Below, piece after piece: positions 18,692 to 26,300 of a DNA stretch of 36,097 nt. Under the pieces are notes generated by a model. The model saw only the letters and a list, made by a program, of their open reading frames with translations, had not been told where the DNA came from and searched no databases. Both the position numbers and the translations under genes were made by a program. The stretch covers positions 1 to 36,097 of the forward strand of contig JBLHSN010000020.1 in NCBI GenBank assembly GCA_047626195.1, given 5' to 3'. Source of the stretch: CAJXTB01 sp047626195 (GTDB lineage Bacteria; Myxococcota_A; UBA796; GCA-2862545). How positions within the stretch are numbered: position 1 is the stretch's first letter; every line of letters starts with the position of its first letter.

Positions 18692-21600
18692 GCCTCTTAC
18701 TTGTTGCTGCTCTCGCGCTTGCCACGACCAGTGGTGGAGTTCCTCGCTTCCCGGACATTCACGATGACACCGTCGTCTTCACCGCCGGCGGCGACCTGTG
18801 GCGTGTGCCTGCCACCGGCGGAACCGCGCAGCGCATCACCACCCACGAAGGCGAAGAGCGGTTCGCCCGGCTCAGTCCGGATGGCTCAACCATTGCGTTC
18901 ACCGCAGCCTACGAAGGGGACCCAGATGTGTGGGTCATTCCAGCGACCGGTGGAGCCGCTCAGCGACTGACCTACCACAGCAGCACGTCGCTCGATGATG
19001 TGGTGTGGGACTGGACTGCAGACGGCGAGCGAGTCCTGTTTGGCTCGCGTCATCAGGCCGAAGACTGGCGCTATCTGCAGCTGTACACGGTGGGCCTACA
19101 GGGAGGTCTACCCGAGCCGGTGCTGATGTCCGACAGTGGAATTAGCGCTTTCATGCCGGATGGTCGGCTGGTGTTCAATCGCAAGTTCCGCAACTTTCGT
19201 ACGTGGAAGCGCTACCGCGGCGGGATGCAGCAGGACCTGTGGACCTACGACCCCGTGTCGGACTCATCCGAGCGCTTGACCACGTTCCCCGGCACCGACA
19301 CTTCACCTATGCCCCATGCAGACGGCAGCATCCTGTTCGTGAGCGACCGACCAGACACGTCGGAAGACGGGGGCCCGGAGTACAGCGCGCGAAACTTGTT
19401 CCGTCGTGCCAGTGACGGCACAGTCACCCAGCTCACCACCCACACCGAGTTCGATATTCAGTGGCCCGCACTACACGGGGACCGCGTGGTGTACATGTTC
19501 GCTGGCGACCTTCGCGTGTACGACCTCCAGGCCGGTACCGATACCGAGCTGGACATTGTCATCCCCGACGAAGCCATGGGTACCCGGCCCCAACGCGAAG
19601 AGTGGGACGCCGACCCGTGGTCATCAAGCATTGGTCCCCAAGGTAAGCGCGTCGCAGTCATCGCACATGGCAACCTGTTCACCGTTCCCGTTGAAGAAGG
19701 CAGCTGGCGTGCGGTGCGCACCGAGAGCGACGAGCGAGTCACGGAAGTCGCGTGGTCCCCGGACGGCAACGACCTGGCGTACATCTCAGATCAAAGTGGT
19801 GAACAGCAGGTCTACCTGGCCACCCAGTCCGGTGAGAACGACCCTAGGATACTCACGACTCTCAGCGGAAAGTGGCTCGACGGCCTGACATGGTCTCTAG
19901 ATGGGGACCACATCAGCGTCCGGGACCAAGAGTTCCGCTTGTGGGACTTGAATGTGGTCACTCGCGACATTCGCGAAGTCGACGTGGGCGAGTACGGTCC
20001 GGCTGGTAACGCTGCGTACAGCCACGATGGTGAGTGGTTGGCCTACCTCAAGCCTGAAGACTCAGGCTTGTCCGCGCTGTGGTTGTACGACATTCGCAGC
20101 GGCGAAAACCACCGCATCACTTCCGGCTTTGACGACGATATTGACCTTGCTTGGGACCCCAAAGGGCGGTTCCTTTACTTGGTGTCGCGTCGTAATTTTG
20201 ACCTTGTCACCAACACCTTCGAGCATCGCATGGTCCATCGGATGACGGACCAGATCTATGCTCTACGGTTGACCGAAGACGGCGAACATCCGGTACCCAC
20301 CCGGTCGGATGAAGAGGTGGAGCCGGATGGCACGCCGGATATTGATCCGGAGCCGGTGGAAGAGAGGCGTCGGGAGCGACGAAAGAAGCGGCGGCAGACT
20401 CAAGATGTTGTGCCGGATGCACCTCGGGTTCGGATTGACCTAGAAGGACTCGCAGGCCGCTTGCATCGGCTGCCCATTGAGCCAGGTCGCTACAGTAATC
20501 TTGCCGCGACAGAAGACGGCGTGTTGTTCATGCAGTCCCCAGCCATTGATGATGGGACAGACGGTAAGCTCATGCACTACTCCCTCGACGACCAGGAGGT
20601 TGAGGGCATTGTGAGCGGTCCAGAAGGCTTTGAGTTGGCCGCTGGCGGCGACAAGTTGCTGTACATCGACGGCTACCGCCGGGTGTACGTGACCGACGCC
20701 CAAGCAGATGGCGGGCGTGGCGACCGGGTCACCATGTCAGACCTCTCAGCATGGACAGCTCCGAAGCAAGAGTGGGCGCGGACTCTCGACGAAGTGCGGC
20801 GCTACCTGCGAGACACCTTCTATGACCCAGACATGCACGGGCACGACTGGGACGCTCTCCACAGCCGGTACCAGGGCCTCTTGGCTCGCGCGACAGACAC
20901 GTCGGACGTCTCGTGGCTCATTGGCGAGTATATCAGTGAGCTCAACGTTGGTCATGCGTATGCCTGGGATGGTTGGGACGGCCTCGACCGTGTCTCTACC
21001 GGAATGCTCGGCGCAGACCTGGTCTCCGCTCCTGATGGTGTGCGCGTTGACCGCATCTTCGATGGCGAGCCAGGCCGAGACGACCGGACGTCACCACTTC
21101 GTGCACCTGGCGTTGAGGTAGAGGTGGGCGACTATCTCCTCGAGATAGACGGACATGAATTGGTACTGGGCGACAACCCTCATCAATGGTTGGTTGGCAC
21201 AGCCGGTCGGGCGATTCGGTTAACCGTGGGTCCCAGCGCGTCGGGTGTTGGGTCTCGTGTGGTGACGGTAGAGCCGCTGTCGTCAGACCGCGAGCTTCGG
21301 TATTGGGAGGGGGTGCGTCAGCGTCGTGCGTACGTGTACGACCAAACAGGCGGGCGAGTAGCCTATGTTCATGTCCCGAACACGTCTTCTCGTGGGTACA
21401 CCGAGTACGTGCGCGGTCTGTACGCTCAGCACCGTATGGACGGTATGGTCATCGACGTGCGCTACAATGGCGGTGGCTTCATCCCAGAGATGTTCGTCGA
21501 GCCACTGCTCCGACCGCACTACAACACGTGGGTTCCTCGTACGGGTGCGGACTGGCGAACACCCGGAGTGGCGGTGCATGGGCCCAAGGCCATGCTGACC

Positions 21601-21957
21601 AATGGCTATGCCGGAAGTGGAGGCGATGCGTTTCCGTACTACTTCCGCCAGTTCGAGCTGGGCCCGCTCATTGGGGAGACCACATGGGGAGGATTGGTTG
21701 GCATTGAAGGGTCACTCGACTTGCTGACTGGAGGCGGGGTGACCGCACCGTCCTTCGCCTTCGTCAATCGTGACGGTGAGTGGGATGTTGAACGCACTGG
21801 TGTCGCGCCAGATTTACCATTGTTGAACCTGCCAGACGACGAGAATGCAGGCCGAGACCCACAGCTTGATGCGGCTATCGAGTCGGTCATTACGGCGCTT
21901 GAGACATGGGAAGACCCGGTACCGCCTCGTCCATCAGTCTATCCACGACGCCCGTAA
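18688..21957 (+). CDS. Tricorn-like protease, secreted S41 family serine peptidase
   Basis: The product is 1089 residues with a signal peptide (MSLLLVAALALATTSGG), so it is probably periplasmic. Two N-terminal propellers of PD40/WD40-like repeats (about residues 20-300 and 300-540; SPDGSTIAF, SPDGNDLAYIS) are followed by a very basic linker (about 557-572). A helical C1 region comes next, then a PDZ-like domain (about 775-850) and the C-terminal S41 catalytic domain. Ser977 in AGSGGDAFPYYF is the likely nucleophile. His756 (NVGHAY) and Glu1035 (WDVERTGVAPD) match other tricorn tetrad members. The Ser that precedes the His in archaeal tricorn is Gly755 here. Family members degrade oligopeptides. 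It starts with GTG overlapping the Mpo1-like gene; no strong terminator follows. Confidence 0.9.
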   Translation: MSLLLVAALALATTSGGVPRFPDIHDDTVVFTAGGDLWRVPATGGTAQRITTHEGEERFARLSPDGSTIAFTAAYEGDPDVWVIPATGGAAQRLTYHSSTSLDDVVWDWTADGERVLFGSRHQAEDWRYLQLYTVGLQGGLPEPVLMSDSGISAFMPDGRLVFNRKFRNFRTWKRYRGGMQQDLWTYDPVSDSSERLTTFPGTDTSPMPHADGSILFVSDRPDTSEDGGPEYSARNLFRRASDGTVTQLTTHTEFDIQWPALHGDRVVYMFAGDLRVYDLQAGTDTELDIVIPDEAMGTRPQREEWDADPWSSSIGPQGKRVAVIAHGNLFTVPVEEGSWRAVRTESDERVTEVAWSPDGNDLAYISDQSGEQQVYLATQSGENDPRILTTLSGKWLDGLTWSLDGDHISVRDQEFRLWDLNVVTRDIREVDVGEYGPAGNAAYSHDGEWLAYLKPEDSGLSALWLYDIRSGENHRITSGFDDDIDLAWDPKGRFLYLVSRRNFDLVTNTFEHRMVHRMTDQIYALRLTEDGEHPVPTRSDEEVEPDGTPDIDPEPVEERRRERRKKRRQTQDVVPDAPRVRIDLEGLAGRLHRLPIEPGRYSNLAATEDGVLFMQSPAIDDGTDGKLMHYSLDDQEVEGIVSGPEGFELAAGGDKLLYIDGYRRVYVTDAQADGGRGDRVTMSDLSAWTAPKQEWARTLDEVRRYLRDTFYDPDMHGHDWDALHSRYQGLLARATDTSDVSWLIGEYISELNVGHAYAWDGWDGLDRVSTGMLGADLVSAPDGVRVDRIFDGEPGRDDRTSPLRAPGVEVEVGDYLLEIDGHELVLGDNPHQWLVGTAGRAIRLTVGPSASGVGSRVVTVEPLSSDRELRYWEGVRQRRAYVYDQTGGRVAYVHVPNTSSRGYTEYVRGLYAQHRMDGMVIDVRYNGGGFIPEMFVEPLLRPHYNTWVPRTGADWRTPGVAVHGPKAMLTNGYAGSGGDAFPYYFRQFELGPLIGETTWGGLVGIEGSLDLLTGGGVTAPSFAFVNRDGEWDVERTGVAPDLPLLNLPDDENAGRDPQLDAAIESVITALETWEDPVPPRPSVYPRRP

Positions 21958-22210
21958 ACGACCGTCATGCGTAGCGCTCGGGCGTCATTTCCACAGGCAG
22001 ATCCTATCGATTGCCGCCTGAAAGCGGTTTAGCATTGGGAGTGCCGCGGCGGGCCTGGCTTCAGCTATGGTTCGCCGATTGCCTTTATAGCAACTCATCA
22101 ACTGCCCGATCTGTGAGGTGTCTTGATACGATTTGATAGTAGCTGGCAATGGGCAGAGCTGGACGTTTCGCCGTGGACACGGCATACAGTCGCCAATTGA
22201 TGGAGTTGCG

Positions 22211-23230
22211 ATGATTGTCTTGGTCCTGTCCATGTTCTTGCCGGTGGCCAACGCGGCATGTCCCGCTCCGACCGCCATGTCGGAGTTGACCGCCAGTGTT
22301 GATGATGCGCTGCTTTCCTTCGCGACTCTCGATGAAGAAGGCTTCATTGAGTCGAGTGACAGGCTCCGAGAGAATGTGCCGTGTCTGTCCGAAGCCATCG
22401 GCGCTCCAGACGTAGCATCCATCCACCGGTCCTTGGCTATGCGTGCCTTCTGGGACGGCGACGACGCCAATGCGGCGGCCTACTTCCGCGCCGCACGTCG
22501 GTTGGAACCCGACCATTCGTTGTCGAACAAGATTGCTCCGGACGGTGGCCCGTTGGCCACGCTCTACGTCGGTGCGCTATCGCCCGCCGTGGGTATGACG
22601 GGTGTCGTGGCTCCGTCATGGACCACCGTGTACGTGGACGGAGAACGCTCCAGCCTCCGCCCAGAAGGAGTGCCGGCGCTGTTCCAGTACGAAGTCAGCG
22701 GCGAAGGGGTTGTGTGGAGTGGCCTCGTGGTTGCCGGGGCCGCACTGCCGTCGTTGGACGATGCCCGCGCCATGCGTGGTGGTTCGCCTGTGCCGGATTC
22801 CGGCGCCATGGTTCGCACCGAGCCTGACCCTGTTGTCACGCCCGACCCTGTCGTCACGCCGGATCCTATGGTCACCGTTGATCCTGTCGTGGTACCGGAT
22901 GCCGGCAGTGACGGGCCCCCCCGCATTGAGGACATTGACGCGTCGAGCGCTGTTGCCAACAACTCCGGGTCCACCCGTGACCGCGATGAGCGTCGCAGGC
23001 GTGATCGCGCAGAGGGCGGCGGCAGCGCCAAGGGGCCACTTCTCGCGGCAACCGTCGCTACCGGTGTGGTCGCTGCGGGTCTGTTCGGTGTGTCCGCCTA
23101 CTCGCGCAGTCAGTTCGACGATGTTCCGACTGAGGCTCGCTACAACCTCACCAACGCAGCCTTCTTTGGCTCGGTTGGTGCCGCCGCATTGACCGCAGGC
23201 CTGTTGACCGCAACGGTCGCAGTCAAGTAG
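22211..23230 (+). CDS. Secreted protein with DPVVTP repeat and two C-terminal membrane segments; function unknown
   Basis: I do not recognise a named family. The 339-residue product starts with a signal peptide (MIVLVLSMFLPVANA). A helical domain follows (to about residue 115), with a TPR-like turn (DDANAAAYFRAARRLEPD). A compact beta domain (about 115-185) contains APSWTTVYVDGE, recalling the PEGA-type segments of Myxococcota TPR proteins. Then come a proline/aspartate linker with four six-residue repeats (about 206-229), a charged RDRDERRRRDR stretch, and two hydrophobic C-terminal segments (about 275-295 and 313-337). The ATG at 22211 has GGAG 5 nt upstream; the frame runs back to 22133. 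It is monocistronic and convergent with the usher-like giant gene. The 253-nt gap upstream of it holds no gene I can support. Confidence 0.8.
   Translation: MIVLVLSMFLPVANAACPAPTAMSELTASVDDALLSFATLDEEGFIESSDRLRENVPCLSEAIGAPDVASIHRSLAMRAFWDGDDANAAAYFRAARRLEPDHSLSNKIAPDGGPLATLYVGALSPAVGMTGVVAPSWTTVYVDGERSSLRPEGVPALFQYEVSGEGVVWSGLVVAGAALPSLDDARAMRGGSPVPDSGAMVRTEPDPVVTPDPVVTPDPMVTVDPVVVPDAGSDGPPRIEDIDASSAVANNSGSTRDRDERRRRDRAEGGGSAKGPLLAATVATGVVAAGLFGVSAYSRSQFDDVPTEARYNLTNAAFFGSVGAAALTAGLLTATVAVK
22826..22897 (+). repeat. Four in-frame 18-bp tandem repeats
   Basis: Four consecutive 18-nt units encode DPVVTP, DPVVTP, DPMVTV and DPVVVP. The first two units differ at two positions and the rest have diverged more. 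They form a flexible linker and could vary in copy number by slippage without breaking frame. Confidence 0.85.
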
Positions 23231-23248
23231 TCACGCAGCGGTAGACAA

Positions 23249-23286
23249 GAAACGGCCCGGGTCGCGAAAGCACCCTGGGCCGTTTT
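23249..23286. terminator. Bidirectional terminator between convergent genes
   Basis: A long GC-rich stem (ACGGCCC arm from 23252, GGGCCGT arm ending 23283, with an inner GGGT/ACCC stem and a small bulge) has TTTT on the rightward side and a TTTCTT stretch on the leftward side. It can serve both the 22211 gene and the giant gene that ends at 23323. Confidence 0.8.
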
Positions 23287-23322
23287 GCTTGAAGAGACGT
23301 GGAGTGGTTGTAGCGGCCTGGA

Positions 23323-26300
23323 CTAGCGGCCGACCGTGACTTCGATAGACGTGGTCACCGACCCGAACGTCGCGGTCAGAGTTGCCGTCCCTGCGCCCGT
23401 TGCGCGGATGAGGTTGCTGCCTGCTTGTACAGCCAGCACGCCTGGGTTGCTGGTGGTCCAGTCGATGGACCACGTCAGGTCGAGCTCGCTGTTGTCGGCC
23501 AGCTGTGCAGAGGCGAAGAACGGCTGGACCGTTCCAACGCTTAGGGCTGAGGACGAGGCAATCGTCAAACTATTCACCTGGACGTCAGTGACGTTGACGA
23601 CCATCGGTTGGGTCTGGCTACCGTCCAATTCCCCGGTAATGGTCGCCGTACCGGCGCCTTGGGCTACCAAGCTACTGCCGCGAATCGACACTACGCGGGG
23701 ATCGGTGCTCGTCCACTCGATGCTGTTCTTCACGTCGACAAAGGAGCCGTCCATCAGCACAGCGCTTGCACCTAGGTCCACTTCAGCACCGAGAGGCAGG
23801 CGCTCGATGAGCGGGTCACCAGTGACCATCAACACGTCGGGTAGGGTGATGTTGACGGTGGCGTTCGGGGTAATCATTGAGCCCCAGCGGGCGAAGACTC
23901 GGGCACTGCCCGGAGACACGCCAGTCACGCGTCCGGAGCTGTCGACCGTCAACACGCTGCTGTCGCTCGACTGCCACTCTGCGGTGTCGGTGACGTCGAT
24001 ACGTCCGCTGTCGGCAACGGCGAAGGCTTGCAGCATGGCGTCTGCACCGACCTCGAGGGCCACCGAGCGGGGTTCGAGCGTAATGCCCGCTGTATCGGGG
24101 TTGAGCACTTCGATGCGTAAGGGCTCGGTGCGAACATCGCCGCGGCGGGCGGTGATGTCTGCCACACCCATGCCCACCGCGCGGATCTGGCCGTTGGGCA
24201 GGGCTTCGATGACGCTCGGGTTGCTGGACACCCACTCGGCATACGACGTGATCTCCCGTGCGCTGCCGTCGCCGTACACGGCGGTCGCAGACAGGGACTC
24301 TGTGGCGTCCACAACCATGGCCGAGACAGGCGGGAACAGGGTCATTCCAATGGGCGAGGCATCGCTTACGCGGATTGTATACGTCTCGGATGACGCGCCA
24401 CCCCAGGTGGCGGTGATGTCTGTGGAGCCTTCGATGCGCGCGCGCAAGTCGCCTTCACGGTTGGTCTTGGCCACTAGGCCGTCCGAGATCACCCAGGTGA
24501 TCTGCTCGCTGACGTCGCGAACGTCGCCGCTAGGAAGAACGGCCAGAATGGTGGGGGCGATAATCTCGCCGCTTGAGTAGGCGGAGTCGATGCCCTGAAC
24601 CACCAGGGTCTGAACGCCCAAATCGCCAACAATAACGGTGGCGGCCTGCGTGCGAACGCCCTGGAACTCACCGGCAACAGTGGTTTGGCCTGGCTTCACA
24701 CCGCGCACCACGCCGCTGCGGTCTACGGTGGCGATGCTGCGGTCATCGCCGAACCAGCGAATGGCGTCGCTCACGTCTGCAATACGACCATCGGTGTAGA
24801 TGGCCTGTGCAGACAGCTGAAACGAGCCGTCCGGCTGGATGCTGATCTCGGCGGGCTGGAGCGTCAATCCGACCACGGGAACGTCGACGACTTCCACGCG
24901 GACGGGCTCATTGGCCACACCGTCCACTTCCGCGGTGACTTCGGTAAAGCCGGCCTGATTGGCCCGCAGACGCCCGGTGGAATCAATGGTTGCGACCGCT
25001 GGGCGGGATGAGGTCCACGAAGCCGCGGCAGTCAGGTCACGCACCGCGCGGTCTGTGTACGCACCGGATGCATTGAGCTGGACGACCTCAAGCGGCGCCA
25101 AGATGATGTTCTCCGGGGTGACCTGGATACGTGCGAGTCGCGCTGGGCCGGTGTCGAGGACGATGACACGTGCTTCGTTGGTGTCCGGATTGATGACCAC
25201 GGTGCGGCCTTGATCGTCGAGCAGTATGGCATTGCCTTCGAGGTCCACAACCGCCGAGCCGTCGTCGTTCAGTAGCGGTGCGTAGTCGGGAAGGTCCGGC
25301 GGAGACCAGCCAACCAACTCGCCCGTGTTCACGTCGCGAACGCTCGGGAGACCGCTCACTGGGTTGAGCACTACGGCTTGCCCAGTCTCTGGATCGGTGA
25401 CCACATCGCCGGTTTCAGGATCGATAAGCGCTTCAAGCTCCACCACTGCGACAGCCGGCTCAAACGGCTCGAAGATGCCGGTCTCGACGTCACGAATGGC
25501 CGGCTCGGCGGTGACCGGGTCGATGACCACTGTCTGACCTGTAGAGGGGTCTACAACGGCTTGGCCAGTCTGTGGGTCTAGGTACGGGGGTAGCGTGACT
25601 TCCATGCCTGCAGGCGGACGCCAGGGCTCGTAGGCGCCAGTGACTGGGTCACGTAGCGACGGCAGGCCAGAGCTTGGGTTCAACACAACGGGACGCCCGG
25701 TGGGTGGGTCCAACACCGGCCGAGCTGTCTGCGCGTCTACAAAGGCAGGGGCTTGTGCACCGGGAACCGTAAATTCGCCAGCGTCCACTGCACTCGACGG
25801 CGGCGACCATGCGGCAAAGGCCCCAGTGTCCGGGTCACGCAGCGCGGGCAAGCCAGTCTGTGGGTCGACAAAGACCGGGCGGTCTGTGTTCAGATCGATG
25901 ACCGGCTGCAGTGTGGCTGGGTCTAGGTAGGGAACCAATCCGGCGTCCGCGACCGCAGGTTCGCCTGCATCTGTTGCCGAAGAGGGAGGTGCCCATGACG
26001 TAAACAACCCAGTGTCGGGGTCCTGTAGTGCGGGTAGGCCCGTTGCTGGATTGACCACAACCGGACGGTCGGTGACTGAGTCGATGACCGGCGCATTGGT
26101 CTCGGGGTCGATGTAGGTCTGCGCAATGATGACCTCGGGCCTCGGTGTCCACAGCTCGAAGTTGCCGGTGTCACGATTAATGAGCGAGGGCAGGCCAGTG
26201 TCAGGGTTTACGACGACGTACAGGCCGCTGGGTTCGTCGAAGACGGGCTCGCGGGTCTCGCGGTCGATGTACGGGAGGTAGCCCTCAACATTGGCAAAGG

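Noticed and set aside
23336..24580. Long rightward ORF (414 codons) across the BIG2 region
   Set aside because: It is antisense to the giant protein, whose frame shows clear domain repeats; the rightward translation has no domain, signal or Shine-Dalgarno.
25140..26280. Spaced DNA repeats that could suggest a CRISPR array
   Set aside because: The repeats are in-frame, about 150-190 bp per unit, diverged at third positions and encode a protein repeat; there are no constant short repeats with unique spacers and no cas genes.
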